DNA of 64,000 bases from Phytohabitans sp036906915 (GCF_036906915.1 NZ_JBAKHX010000042.1:1-64000), one strand, 5' to 3'; positions 30,765 through 39,462 are shown, counted from the stretch's first letter. Translations and numbers: made by a program. Notes: a model not told the origin generated them from the sequence alone.

Positions 30765-31298
30765 GTGGCGAAAGAATTGACGACGGAGCGGCTCACCCTC
30801 CGGCCGTGGCGGCTCGACGACGCCGAGGCGGCGCTTGCCGTCTATGGCGACACGAGCATCGCCAAGTGGCTGAGTCCCGCCATGGACGCGGTCGCCGACC
30901 TCGCCGCGATGCGCCTCGTACTCCAGCACTGGATCGGCGAAGACGAGCGGCTGGTGCCGCCTGCCGGCCGCTGGGCGATCGAACGCCGCGACGACGGCCG
31001 CGTGATCGGTGGCGCGGTGCTGCTGCCGCTGCCGCCGGGCGGCGACGACCTTGAGATGGGCTGGCACCTGCACCGCGACGTCTGGGGCAACGGATACGCC
31101 GCGGAGGCCGGCCAGCGGCTCGCGCGGTGGGCGTTCGACGAGGGGCTCGACGAGGTGTTCGCCGTCACGCGGCCCGCGAACGACCGCGCCGGCGCGGTCG
31201 CGCGCCACATCGGCATGGACTGGGTCGGCGAGACGGAGAAGTACTACGGGCTGCGCCTCCAGGTCTTCCGGATGCGCCCCGCCGACCTCGAGGGCTGA
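30765..31298 (+). CDS. GNAT-family N-acetyltransferase (RimJ/RimL-like)
   Basis: 177 aa. Starts KELTTERLTLRPWRLDD, the usual opening of the RimJ/RimL group, with the acetyl-CoA loop around RDVWGNGYAAEAGQRLARWAF (Q/R-x-x-G-x-G/A region) and the C-terminal VTRPANDRAGAVARHIGM. It transfers acetyl to an amine; the acceptor is unknown. The gene is single and convergent with the PPTase operon. Confidence 0.88.
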   Translation: MAKELTTERLTLRPWRLDDAEAALAVYGDTSIAKWLSPAMDAVADLAAMRLVLQHWIGEDERLVPPAGRWAIERRDDGRVIGGAVLLPLPPGGDDLEMGWHLHRDVWGNGYAAEAGQRLARWAFDEGLDEVFAVTRPANDRAGAVARHIGMDWVGETEKYYGLRLQVFRMRPADLEG

Positions 31299-31401
31299 GT
31301 ACAATGCGCACGGGTCGCTCGCGCGCTCGGAAGCCGCCCTGTAGGCCGCAGTCGCTCTGGTCGCTGCGATGTTGGCCCGCGCTGGGGGCGGCGCGCGCTC
31401 G

Positions 31402-32058
31402 CTAGACCGGCACCGCGATCGCGGTCACCACCAGGCCGCCGCGCACGAGATAGCGGCCGACGAACTCGCGGTGCTCCCGGCCCGCCACCACCGGCCCGGG
31501 CACGAGCAGCCGCGCCGTAAACCCCGCCACCGCCGGGTCGATCACCACGTCCGCCTCGGCGAAGTCGAGCCACCGCCCGGTCAGCGGATACCACGCCTTG
31601 TACACCGACTCCTTGGCGCTGAAGAGCAACCGGTCCCAGTGCACGCGGGGCGCGTCGAGGGCGAGGCGCGCGAGCAGCGCGCGCTCCGCTTCTATGGAAA
31701 CGGCGTCGAGTACGCCGTGCGGCAGCGGCTCGTTCGGCTCGGCGTCGATCCCGATCGTCACCACGTCTCGGCGGCGCGCCAGCGCGGCTGCCCGGTACCC
31801 GAGGCAGTGCGTCATGCTCCCGACGATGCCGGCCGGCCAGCCTGGCGCGCCCCGCTCGCCGGGCAGGATCGGCGCGGGCGCGACCCCGAGCCGGCGCAGC
31901 GCGGCACGGGCGCAGTACCGCGCGGTGGTGAACTCGTCTCGCCGCTTGGCGACTGCGTTGGCGACGGCCGCCGCCTCTTCGGGAAACAGCGGCACGCCTG
32001 GCGGGTCCGCGAACGCCTCCTCGGCCACCACCACCGGCGGCAGGATCTCTTCCAGCAT
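31402..32058 (-). CDS. pptT: 4'-phosphopantetheinyl transferase (Sfp/PptT type)
   Basis: 218 aa. GIDAE (103-107) and FSAKESVYKAWYP (Lys149-Glu150-Ser151, Lys154) are the Mg2+/CoA motifs of Sfp-type enzymes. It converts apo to holo carrier proteins and could activate the ACPs of the polyketide synthases in this window. ATG lies 2 nt after the metallophosphoesterase stop, in an operon plsC-pptH-pptT. The pairing matches Mycobacterium tuberculosis pptT and its neighbour. Confidence 0.93.
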   Translation of the reverse strand: MLEEILPPVVVAEEAFADPPGVPLFPEEAAAVANAVAKRRDEFTTARYCARAALRRLGVAPAPILPGERGAPGWPAGIVGSMTHCLGYRAAALARRRDVVTIGIDAEPNEPLPHGVLDAVSIEAERALLARLALDAPRVHWDRLLFSAKESVYKAWYPLTGRWLDFAEADVVIDPAVAGFTARLLVPGPVVAGREHREFVGRYLVRGGLVVTAIAVPV

Positions 32059-32060
32059 CG

Positions 32061-32900
32061 TCAGGACTCCGCCACCGGGACCGGCAGGATCTGGCGTGGC
32101 CGGTTCGGCGCGCTCCCCCGCTTGCGCCACTCGCGCGGGTATCCCACCGACACCTCCTCGAAACGCACCCCGTCGTACCGCGTGCTGCGCGGGATGTGCA
32201 GGTGACCGTAGACGACGGCGGCGGTGCGGTGCCGGCGGTGCCAGTCGGCCGTGCGGTCGGTGCCGCACCACTGCGCGAACTCGGGGTGATACAACACCCG
32301 GGTCGGCTCGCGCACGAGCGGGTAGTGGTTGACGAACACCACCGGGCGTTCAGCATCCAGTGTAGACAGCCGCCGCTCGGTCTCCGCGATCCGCGCCTCG
32401 CACCAGGCGTCGCGGCTCGGGTACGGGTCGGGGTGCAGCAGGATCTCATCGGTGCACACCACACCTCGGTCGTACGCCAGAGCCAACGCCTCGTCCTTGG
32501 TAGACGTTCCGTCCGGGCGCCACGAGTAATCGTACAAAGTGAACAGTGGTGCGACCGTGACCGGACCACCGGGGCCGTCCCAGACGGGGTAGGGGTCCTC
32601 GGGTGTGTGCACGCCGAGCCGGCGGCACACCTCGACCAGGTGCCGGTACCGCTGCTCGCCCCGCAGTCGCAGCGGGTCTTCGCGCGGTGTCCACAGCTCG
32701 TGGTTGCCCGGCGCCCACACCACCTCCGCGTACCGCTCGCGCAGCACGCCGAGCGCCCACTCGACGTCCGCGCCGATCTCGCCCACGTCGCCGGCGACGA
32801 GCAGCCAGTCGGCCGGGTCATCGGGGCGCAGGCGGCTGACGAAGTCGCGATTTTCCTGGTACGCCACGTGCAGGTCGCTGATCGCGAGGAGCCGGGTCAC
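32061..32900 (-). CDS. pptH: Calcineurin-type metallophosphoesterase, PptH-like
   Basis: 279 aa with the complete dimetal motif set: DLH (9-11), GDVGE near 38, GNHE (65-68), NHYP and GHLH. In M. tuberculosis the enzyme encoded beside PptT (PptH, Rv2795c) removes phosphopantetheine from carrier proteins, the opposite of PptT. The same order here, with 2-nt spacing, supports that role. It overlaps the upstream acyltransferase gene by 4 nt. Confidence 0.88.
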   Translation of the reverse strand: MTRLLAISDLHVAYQENRDFVSRLRPDDPADWLLVAGDVGEIGADVEWALGVLRERYAEVVWAPGNHELWTPREDPLRLRGEQRYRHLVEVCRRLGVHTPEDPYPVWDGPGGPVTVAPLFTLYDYSWRPDGTSTKDEALALAYDRGVVCTDEILLHPDPYPSRDAWCEARIAETERRLSTLDAERPVVFVNHYPLVREPTRVLYHPEFAQWCGTDRTADWHRRHRTAAVVYGHLHIPRSTRYDGVRFEEVSVGYPREWRKRGSAPNRPRQILPVPVAES

Positions 32901-33559
32901 CCGGGGATCGTATCGATGCCGCGCTCGTTGTAGACGGTGGCCCGTTCCTGACCGGACAGTTCCGCGATCCGGTCCATGATCTCGTCCGTGACGCGCCGCC
33001 GCGCCCGCGCCTGCCCCGCTTCGCCGTACTCGGGCCCGAACGTGATCGGCGCGCCGAACTTGACGGTGACCCGCCGCACCCGAGGCAGTTTCGCCCCCAC
33101 CGGCTGGATCTTTTCCGTGCCGGCGAGCGCGACTGGCACGACCGGCACCCGCGCGGAGAGCGCCAGCCAGCCGACGCCCGTGCGACCGCGGTAGAGGCGG
33201 CCGTCGCGCGACCGCGTGCCCTCGGGGTAGACGCCGAACGCGCCGCCGCCTTCGAGCACGCCCAGCGCGGCGTCCAGCGACGCCTGCGCCACCCGGTGGT
33301 CGCCCCGACGCACCGGCACCGCGTTGAACGCGGAGAAGAACCAGCGGGTGCGGCGCCGGTCGAAGTACTCGGCCTTGGCCAGGAACGTCACCGGCCGCGG
33401 CGCCACCAGCGGAATGACCATGCTGTCGATGAACGACAGGTGGTTGCTGGCCAGGATCACCGGGCCGCGCCTGGGTACGTGGTGGCGGCCCTCGATGACC
33501 GGGCGGTAGACGAGCCGGGCCACGGGCGCCACGAGCTGCCGGGTGATCAGTGCGAGCAT
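32897..33559 (-). CDS. 1-acyl-sn-glycerol-3-phosphate acyltransferase (PlsC-like)
   Basis: 220 aa. Motif I NHLSFIDS (catalytic NHxxxxD), motif III YPEGTRS and a proline-rich motif IV (VPVVPVALAGTEKI) are present. It makes phosphatidic acid at the membrane. First gene of the operon with pptH and pptT; an N-terminal hydrophobic stretch anchors it. The divergent spacer to a TetR gene holds a palindrome. Confidence 0.92.
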   Translation of the reverse strand: MLALITRQLVAPVARLVYRPVIEGRHHVPRRGPVILASNHLSFIDSMVIPLVAPRPVTFLAKAEYFDRRRTRWFFSAFNAVPVRRGDHRVAQASLDAALGVLEGGGAFGVYPEGTRSRDGRLYRGRTGVGWLALSARVPVVPVALAGTEKIQPVGAKLPRVRRVTVKFGAPITFGPEYGEAGQARARRRVTDEIMDRIAELSGQERATVYNERGIDTIPG

Positions 33560-33575
33560 GAGCGAACTATAGCGA

Positions 33576-33587
33576 CCGAACGTTCGG
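33576..33587. promoter_or_regulatory. TetR-type operator in the plsC/tetR divergent spacer
   Basis: CCGAACGTTCGG is a perfect 12-bp palindrome midway between plsC (start 33559) and the TetR gene (start 33606). It overlaps the expected promoters of both; TATCGT at 33592-33597 is a possible -10 for the TetR message. ACCGAACGTTCGG-like sites are typical for TetR proteins of this type. Confidence 0.6.
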
Positions 33588-33605
33588 ATGGTATCGTCGA
33601 CCGCT

Positions 33606-34217
33606 GTGAGTCCCCGCAGATCTGTCGAGGCGACCGCAGGCACCCACGCCGCCATCGTGGCCCGAGGCGTGGCTGTCGCCTCCGTCGAAGGCCTTTCGGG
33701 CCTGACCATCGGCCGGCTGGCCGCCGACCTGGGCATGAGCAAGTCGGGGCTGCTCGGCCACTTCGGCACCAAGGAGAGCCTCCAGTTGGAGGTCGTCGAC
33801 GCTGCGGCGGCCGTGTTCACGCGCGAGGTGGCCGACCGCGCGGCCCGCACCGCGCCCGGGCTGCCGCGCCTGCGCGCGTTGTGCGTCGCTTGGCTGTCCT
33901 ATCTGGAGCGTGGCGTCTTCCCCGGCGGCTGCTTCTTCATCGCGGCGGCGACCGAGTTCGACGACCGCGACGGCCCGGTGCGCGACGCGCTGGCCGGCCT
34001 CACCGAGCTGTGGCACCGCGACCTGCGCATCCACGCACAACAGGCGATCGCGGCGGGCGAGTTGCCGGCTGGCACCGACCCTGAGCAACTGGTGTTCGAC
34101 CTGAGCGGCGTGATGCTGGCCGCCCACCACGCGCTTCGCCTGCGCCGCGACCCCCACGCGGCAACCCGCGCCCATCGAGCCCTCGACCGACTCCTAGTCC
34201 GGGAGGATCGGGACTGA
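33606..34217 (+). CDS. TetR-family transcriptional regulator
   Basis: 203 aa from GTG 33606. HTH segment LTIGRLAADLGMSKSGLLGHFGTKESL; the C-terminal half (FIAAATEFDDRDGPVRD) matches the TetR_C_6/YsiA-like ligand domain. ATG 33588 would overlap the operator edge and is less likely. Probably regulates itself and the divergent plsC-pptH-pptT operon. Its 3' end overlaps dinB by 24 nt, convergent. Confidence 0.88.
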   Translation: MSPRRSVEATAGTHAAIVARGVAVASVEGLSGLTIGRLAADLGMSKSGLLGHFGTKESLQLEVVDAAAAVFTREVADRAARTAPGLPRLRALCVAWLSYLERGVFPGGCFFIAAATEFDDRDGPVRDALAGLTELWHRDLRIHAQQAIAAGELPAGTDPEQLVFDLSGVMLAAHHALRLRRDPHAATRAHRALDRLLVREDRD

Positions 34218-35384
34218 CATTGGGTCGGGGTGGCCCAGCAGGGTGGCCCTTGTGACGGAGCGGGAGCCGAAACGGTCGCGGACCGCGTCGAGCGCCCCGT
34301 CGAGCTCCGCACCGCTCCACCCGTCGAACGGCAGCTCAAGCTGCACCGCCCGCCCGTCGTCGAGGTTGCTCACCGCGACCCCGACCAGCGTCACCCCGCG
34401 CGCGGAGATCGCCGGCAGGCTGCTCACCAGCAGACCGCGGGCCGTGGAGAGGATCAGCGGCGTGTGCGAGGTCGCCCGGGGCAGCGTGTGTGACCGGGTG
34501 GCGCGGGTGAAGTCGGCGAACCGCAGCCGCAGCACGACGGTGCGTCCCACACGGCTGGCGGCCCGCATGCGTCGGGTCACGCGGTCGACCAGCCCGGACA
34601 GCACCGCGTCGAGGTCCTCGGGCGTGCGCGGGCCTCGCCCGAGAGCGTGCTGGGCGCCCATCGAGCCACGCCTGCGCCCCACCTGTACCGGGCGTGGGTC
34701 CCGCCCGACGGCCAGCGCGTACAGGTGCCGCCCTGCCCCCTGGCCGACCATCGAGATCAGCGCGGCCTCGCCGATGCGGGCGACGTGACCGACCGTGACG
34801 ATGCCCCGGGCGCGCAGCTTGCCGGAGGTGACCGGGCCGACGCCCCACAGCCGCTCCACGGGCAGCGGGTGCAGGAACGCCATCTCGCCGTCGGGCGGCA
34901 CACTGAGCAGCCCGTCGGGCTTGGCGACGCCGCTGGCCACCTTCGCCAGGAACTTCGTGCGGGCCACGCCGACGGTGATCGGCAGCCCGACCCGGGTGCG
35001 CACGTCGTGCCGCAGCCGGGCGGCGATGTCGAGCGGCGAGCCGCGAAGCCGCCGCAGGCCGCCCACGTCGAGGAACGCCTCGTCGATCGACAGCCCCTCG
35101 ACGACCGGGGTGGTGTCGCGGAACACCTCGAAGACGGCTTTGCTCGCGGCCGAGTACGCGGACATGCGCGGCGGGACCACGACGGCCTGGGGGCACAGGC
35201 GGCGCGCGAGGTGGCCGCCCATCGCAGTGCGCACGCCACACGCCTTGGCCTCGTAGCTGGCCGCGAGCACGACGCCGCCGCCGACGATCACCGGCCGCCC
35301 GCGCAGCGCGGGGTCGTCGCGCTGCTCGACCGACGCGTAGAAGGCGTCGAGGTCGGCGTGCAGGATCGTGCCCTCCGCACCCAC
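34194..35384 (-). CDS. dinB: DNA polymerase IV (Y family)
   Basis: 396 aa. HADLDAFYASVEQ holds the first catalytic Asp residues and LSIDEAFLD the Asp-Glu pair; the thumb (LWGVGPVTSGKLRARG) and little-finger domains follow, and a C-terminal QLELPF is a sliding-clamp binding peptide. It copies past damaged bases with low fidelity. GTG start. A sequence close to the actinobacterial LexA box lies 11 nt upstream. Confidence 0.95.
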   Translation of the reverse strand: MGAEGTILHADLDAFYASVEQRDDPALRGRPVIVGGGVVLAASYEAKACGVRTAMGGHLARRLCPQAVVVPPRMSAYSAASKAVFEVFRDTTPVVEGLSIDEAFLDVGGLRRLRGSPLDIAARLRHDVRTRVGLPITVGVARTKFLAKVASGVAKPDGLLSVPPDGEMAFLHPLPVERLWGVGPVTSGKLRARGIVTVGHVARIGEAALISMVGQGAGRHLYALAVGRDPRPVQVGRRRGSMGAQHALGRGPRTPEDLDAVLSGLVDRVTRRMRAASRVGRTVVLRLRFADFTRATRSHTLPRATSHTPLILSTARGLLVSSLPAISARGVTLVGVAVSNLDDGRAVQLELPFDGWSGAELDGALDAVRDRFGSRSVTRATLLGHPDPMSVPILPD

Positions 35385-35395
35385 CCTGCCATCTT

Positions 35396-35409
35396 CGCAC
35401 AGACGTTCG
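35396..35409 (-). promoter_or_regulatory. SOS (LexA) box-like site before dinB
   Basis: Minus-strand CGAACGTCTGTGCG matches the CGAAC-N4-GTTCG consensus with one mismatch, directly upstream of the dinB start. It suggests damage-inducible control. A single mismatched site can arise by chance. Confidence 0.4.
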
Positions 35410-35415
35410 AACCGG

Positions 35416-35859
35416 TCAGCCTGGCGGCCGGTCTACCTGGGCGGCGAGCCGCTTCGGCGCCAGGACGCAGTAGCTCTCGGTCAGCAGCTCGCCGACCTCT
35501 TCCCAGTCGACGCCGCCGTCGAGCACCATGCCCACCACGTCGGCGCCCCAGCCCGGCTTGAAGAACGGGTGACCGACGGAGACCAGGCCCTGGATCTCGT
35601 CACCCGGCGACCGGAACGTCAGCACGCACACCGGCTCGTCCGTGGCAGCCGCACGGGCATACGCCATCTGGTGGTCAGGGTCGACGGTGAGCACATGGGC
35701 GAACGTGCGCTTGCGGATGCGCCAGCGCGTGCCCACCCACGCCGGCTCCTCGTAGGTCTCCGGCAGGCCGAGGCAGATCGGCCGGAGCCGGGCGAGCACC
35801 TGGGGCGGGACGTCACCGGGACCAGTCACGCCCGCGACGCTACCGCCGCCCTCCGACAT
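35416..35859 (-). CDS. MmcQ/YjbR-family protein
   Basis: 147 aa. LGLPETYEEPAWVGTRWRIRKRTFAHVL and the VGHPFFKPGWGADVVGM segment are typical of the MmcQ/YjbR (CyaY-like fold) family, whose members are annotated as DNA-binding-like but have no settled function. AAGGAG lies only 1 nt before ATG 35859, so an internal GTG near 35829 (V-T-G-P) may be the real start. Same strand as dinB, 31 nt upstream of it. Confidence 0.82.
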   Translation of the reverse strand: MSEGGGSVAGVTGPGDVPPQVLARLRPICLGLPETYEEPAWVGTRWRIRKRTFAHVLTVDPDHQMAYARAAATDEPVCVLTFRSPGDEIQGLVSVGHPFFKPGWGADVVGMVLDGGVDWEEVGELLTESYCVLAPKRLAAQVDRPPG

Positions 35860-35874
35860 TCTCCTTTGTGTCGG

Positions 35875-36693
35875 TCAGAGCTGGCGGGCGACGCCCCCGT
35901 AGCCCAGCGGGCGGGCCGCGTTCTGCGCCTCCTCGGGCGTCTCGGGCCGCCAGTCGGGCAGGAACACGACGCCCGGCTCGACCATCTCCATGCCGCCGAA
36001 CCACGACTCGATCTCGGTGCGCTCGCGCACGTAAACGTGCTCGTTGGCCTGGGCGTAGGCGGCTACCAGCGTCGCGACCTGCGCGCGAAGCTCCGCGGGG
36101 GCGTGCTCGTCGGCGATGTGCGAGATGGCCAGGTAGCTGCCCGGCGCAAGGCGTTCCCGGTAGGTGCGCACGAGCTCGGCCGGGTGGTCCTGCGGGCCGA
36201 TGAACAGCAGCAGCCCGACCATGAGCAGCCCGACGGGGCGCGAGAAGTCGATCAGCTCGCGGGTCTCCGGCGCGTCGAGCACCGCCGCGGGGTCTCGCAC
36301 GTCGGCCTGGATGATGGCGGTGTTCGGGTCGCCGGCGAGCAGCGTGCGGGCGTACTTGTAGGCCACCGGCTCGTAGTCCACATAGACCACTCGCGCGCCG
36401 GGCGCCCGCTCCTGGGCGATCTCGTGCACGTTGCCAACGGTCGGGATGCCCGAACCGAGGTCGAGAAACTGGTCGACGCCCTGGTCAAGGAGGTACCCGA
36501 CGACCCGGCGCAGGAACGAGCGGTTGAGCTTCGCCACGTCGGGCACCCACGGCACCATCGCGCGGACCTGCTCCGCGAATGCCCGGTCGGCCTCGAAGTT
36601 GTGCGCCCCGCCCAGGAAGTAGTCGTAAGCGCGAGCCGCGCTGGGAATGTCGAGCTGAAGTTCCTTGGGGCCGTACTCGGCTTCTGCGCTCAC
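35875..36693 (-). CDS. SAM-dependent methyltransferase, PF04672 (DUF574)
   Basis: 272 aa, GTG start. IPSAARAYDYFLGGAHNFEADR is the signature opening of this actinomycete-specific family; FLDLGSGIPTVGNVHEIAQ is the SAM-binding loop and VYVDYEP the acidic ribose contact. The family is greatly expanded in actinomycetes and its acceptors are mostly unknown. Confidence 0.92.
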   Translation of the reverse strand: MSAEAEYGPKELQLDIPSAARAYDYFLGGAHNFEADRAFAEQVRAMVPWVPDVAKLNRSFLRRVVGYLLDQGVDQFLDLGSGIPTVGNVHEIAQERAPGARVVYVDYEPVAYKYARTLLAGDPNTAIIQADVRDPAAVLDAPETRELIDFSRPVGLLMVGLLLFIGPQDHPAELVRTYRERLAPGSYLAISHIADEHAPAELRAQVATLVAAYAQANEHVYVRERTEIESWFGGMEMVEPGVVFLPDWRPETPEEAQNAARPLGYGGVARQL

Positions 36694-36751
36694 GCGATCA
36701 ATCTAACCGACCGTGGGGCGCGCCGGGTGGCACGCCCCACAATGGATATAG

Positions 36752-37960
36752 CTAGAAACTGCCGGTGTAGAGCAACCGGTTCGGCGAGCCCGAGCCCGGG
36801 CTGGTGACCACGCCGGTCGTCGCGTTGTTGACGATCGCCGTGTGGACCTGGGCGGGTGTCGCGGACGGGTTGTTCGCCAGGAACAGCGCCGCCGCGCCCG
36901 CCACGTGCGGGGCGGCCATCGAGGTGCCGCTGATGGTGTTGGTGGCGGTGTTGCTGGTGTTCCAGGTCGACGGGATGTTGATGCCCGGCGCGAACACGTC
37001 TACGCACGTGCCGCGGTTGGCCCAGCTGGCCTTGCGGTCGTTGCTGTCGGTCGCCGAGACGGTCAGCGCCTCGGCCACCCGTGCCGGCGACTGGGTGCAG
37101 GCGTCCAGCGCGATGATGCCCAGGAACCCGTTGCCCGCCGCGATCGCGTAGCTGACCCCTTCGGTGATCGACCGGCGTACCGCGTTGTCGAGCGCCGTGT
37201 CCGCGGCGCCGCCGAGGCTCATGTTCGCCACAGCGGGCTTGACCGCGTTGGCGGTGACCCAGTCGATGCCGGCGACGACCTGCTCGGTGGTGCCGCTGCC
37301 CTCGCAGTCGAGCACCCGCACAGCGACCAGTCGCACGCCCTTCGCCACCCCGTACGCGCTGCCGCCGACCGTGCCGGCGACGTGCGTGCCGTGGCCGTGG
37401 CAGTCGTCGGCGGCGCCGCCGTCGACGGCGTCGAAGCCGCTCGTGGCCCGGCCGCCGAAGTCCGTGTGGCTGGTGCGGATGCCGGTGTCGACGATGTACG
37501 CGTGCACGTTCGAGGCGGTCGTGTTGTAGGTGTACGCCGAGTTCAGCGGCCGGTTCCGCTGGTCGATCCGGTCCAGGCCGTACGACGGCGGGTTCGACTG
37601 CGTGGCGCTCACGCGGTGAATGACGTTGGGCTGCACGAACTTGACGGCCGGATCGCCGGCGAGCGCCCGTGCCTGCGCGTCGGACATGGTCGCCGAGAAA
37701 CCACGCAGCGCGTGCGAGAACGTCTTCCGTACCGTCGCCCTGTGCTTGCCCGCGAGCGCCTTGGCCTGCGCGGGCACCGCCGCGCCGCCGTCCTTGAGCA
37801 CCACGACGTAGCTGCCGGGCACCACGTCCGCGCCAGGCGCCGCGAGGATCGTGCCGCCCGCCGGGGCGGCAATGGCCGTCGCGGCCGGACCGGCCGCCCC
37901 GACCAGGATGGCCGCGCCCGCGATGACGGCAATCCTTGTCATTCTTCGTATTTGGGCCAT
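36752..37960 (-). CDS. Secreted subtilisin-like serine protease (S8, aqualysin/proteinase K type)
   Basis: 402 aa. A Sec signal (1-~32), an I9 propeptide (~50-118, YVVVLKDG) and an S8 catalytic domain with Asp158 (IVDTG), His190 (HGHGTH), oxyanion Asn277 (AAGNG) and Ser347 (GTSMAAP). Cys residues near 187/219 and 288/319 could form disulfides as in aqualysin. It is made as a proenzyme and acts outside the cell. GGGAGGAACAG precedes ATG 37960. Confidence 0.95.
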   Translation of the reverse strand: MAQIRRMTRIAVIAGAAILVGAAGPAATAIAAPAGGTILAAPGADVVPGSYVVVLKDGGAAVPAQAKALAGKHRATVRKTFSHALRGFSATMSDAQARALAGDPAVKFVQPNVIHRVSATQSNPPSYGLDRIDQRNRPLNSAYTYNTTASNVHAYIVDTGIRTSHTDFGGRATSGFDAVDGGAADDCHGHGTHVAGTVGGSAYGVAKGVRLVAVRVLDCEGSGTTEQVVAGIDWVTANAVKPAVANMSLGGAADTALDNAVRRSITEGVSYAIAAGNGFLGIIALDACTQSPARVAEALTVSATDSNDRKASWANRGTCVDVFAPGINIPSTWNTSNTATNTISGTSMAAPHVAGAAALFLANNPSATPAQVHTAIVNNATTGVVTSPGSGSPNRLLYTGSF

Positions 37961-38128
37961 CTGTTCCTCCCCACACTGATGGCCGAGCCCGCCCGGTACG
38001 TACGGACGGAAGCGACTCGACCGAACAGACCAGCGTGTACCGGAAAGTAACAGCCCCGCACGCTCCTGAAAAGGGCGAATGTCGGTGGGGTGGTATACGT
38101 TGGCCGGGTCGAAAGGGGGGCGGCTGTG

Positions 38129-39103
38129 ATGCAGAAGGTGAGCACCATCGGCTCCGAGCGGGTCCTGGAGGAATACCGGCGGGAGCTGACCGCCTACTGC
38201 TACCGGATGCTCGGCTCGGCTTTCGAGGCCGAAGACGCCGCACAGGAGACGCTGGTGCGGGCGTGGAAGAGCCTCGACAAGTTCGAGGGCCGCGCGGCGC
38301 TGCGCTCCTGGCTGTACCGCATCGCCACCAACGTCTGCCTCGACATGCTCGGCAGCGCCCAGCGCCGTGCCCGCCCGATGGACCTCGGCCCGGCCGGCTC
38401 GCAGGGCTCCCTGCCCGACGCGCCGCTCGCCGAGACGGTCTGGGTCGGTCCCGCCCCTGACAGTCGCCTGCTGCCAGAGTCCGCCGACCCCGCCGAGCTG
38501 GCAGTGGCCCGCGAGTCAATCCGCCTCGCGTTCGTCGCCGCGATGCAGCACCTGCCGCCGCGCCAGCGCGCCGTGCTGATCCTGCGCGAGGTGCTCGCCT
38601 GGTCGGCCAACGAGGTCGCCGAGCTGCTAGAGACCAGCGTGCCGTCCGTCAACAGCGCGCTCCAGCGGGCCCGCGCCACCATCTCCACCACCGACCTCGC
38701 CAGCGACACCCACAAGCCCATGGACGAGGAGCAGTCGGCGCTGCTGGCGCGTTACGTCGAGGCGTTCGAGCGATACGACATGGAATCGCTGACCGCCCTG
38801 CTGCACGAAGACGCGACGCTGTCCATGCCGCCGCTGTCGCTCTGGTTCCGCGGTCACGCCGACATCCGCAGCTGGATGCTCGGCACCGGCAGCGGTTGCC
38901 GCGGCTCCCGCCTGATCCCGACCGCGGCCAGCGGCCTGCCGGCGTTCGGCCAGTACCGGCCGAGCGGCCCCGGCGGGCGGCACGAGCCGTGGGCGCTGAT
39001 CCTGCTGGAGATCTCCGACGGGCGCATCCACGGCGTCAACTCGTTCCTCGACACCGAGCACCTGTTCCCACTCTTCGGCCTCCCCACCCGCCTCGACGAC
39101 TGA
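38129..39103 (+). CDS. ECF RNA polymerase sigma factor with SnoaL-like C-terminal domain (SigG/TIGR02960 type)
   Basis: 324 aa. Sigma region 2 (YCYRMLGSAFEAEDAAQETLVRAWK), region 4 (LPPRQRAVLILREVLAWSANEVAELL, ~150-200), then a ~110-residue SnoaL/NTF2-like domain (~210-320) that usually controls such sigma factors in place of a separate anti-sigma factor. ATG 38129 follows GAAAGGGGGG with 8-nt spacing. Upstream TATACGTT near 38092 may be part of its promoter. No anti-sigma gene is adjacent; the neighbouring STAS gene is convergent. Confidence 0.9.
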   Translation: MQKVSTIGSERVLEEYRRELTAYCYRMLGSAFEAEDAAQETLVRAWKSLDKFEGRAALRSWLYRIATNVCLDMLGSAQRRARPMDLGPAGSQGSLPDAPLAETVWVGPAPDSRLLPESADPAELAVARESIRLAFVAAMQHLPPRQRAVLILREVLAWSANEVAELLETSVPSVNSALQRARATISTTDLASDTHKPMDEEQSALLARYVEAFERYDMESLTALLHEDATLSMPPLSLWFRGHADIRSWMLGTGSGCRGSRLIPTAASGLPAFGQYRPSGPGGRHEPWALILLEISDGRIHGVNSFLDTEHLFPLFGLPTRLDD

Positions 39104-39123
39104 CCGCTCAGTCAGTCAGCCAG

Positions 39124-39426
39124 TCAGTCGGCCGCAGGCAGGACGTCGGTCAGGCCGGTCAACGCCACCAGCTGCGCCAGGCGGCGATGAGCGCGTAGAA
39201 CGCGCAGGTCGCAGCCGAGCCGGCGCGCGGTCAGTCGCAGCCGTGCCAGCGCCTCGATCGTCACGGCGTCCGGCGCGCTGACCGCACCGACGTCGCAGAG
39301 CACCGCCGCGGCCCCCGTGTCGCGCACGAGCGCCGCCAGCCGCGCGCACAGGCGCGGGATGTCCGCGCGGTCCACGACGGGCCCGATCGCGAAGACCGGC
39401 GGTGGTCGTTCCTGGGGTCCGGACAA
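39124..39426 (-). CDS. STAS-domain protein (anti-sigma factor antagonist-like)
   Basis: 100 aa on a TTG start (39426), supported by GGAGG 5 nt upstream. The STAS fold is recognisable (AAVLCDVGAVSAPDAVTIEALARL … LRVLRAHRRLAQLVALTGL), but the site that carries the phosphorylated Ser in classical antagonists (DSSG) reads PDAV, so normal kinase control is unlikely. The 20-nt spacer to the convergent sigma gene is a CAGT-rich repeat that supplies tandem stop codons. Confidence 0.78.
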   Translation of the reverse strand: MSGPQERPPPVFAIGPVVDRADIPRLCARLAALVRDTGAAAVLCDVGAVSAPDAVTIEALARLRLTARRLGCDLRVLRAHRRLAQLVALTGLTDVLPAAD

Positions 39427-39447
39427 GTCGGCCTCCGTTCGCAGTGG

Positions 39448-39462
39448 GTCTGACGGTCAGAC
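39448..39462. promoter_or_regulatory. Palindromic operator candidate between STAS and oxidase genes
   Basis: GTCTGAC-G-GTCAGAC is a perfect 15-bp palindrome in the divergent spacer, and a GTCTGACC half-site recurs at about 39539-39546. The pair suggests a dimeric repressor acting on both promoters. Confidence 0.5.
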
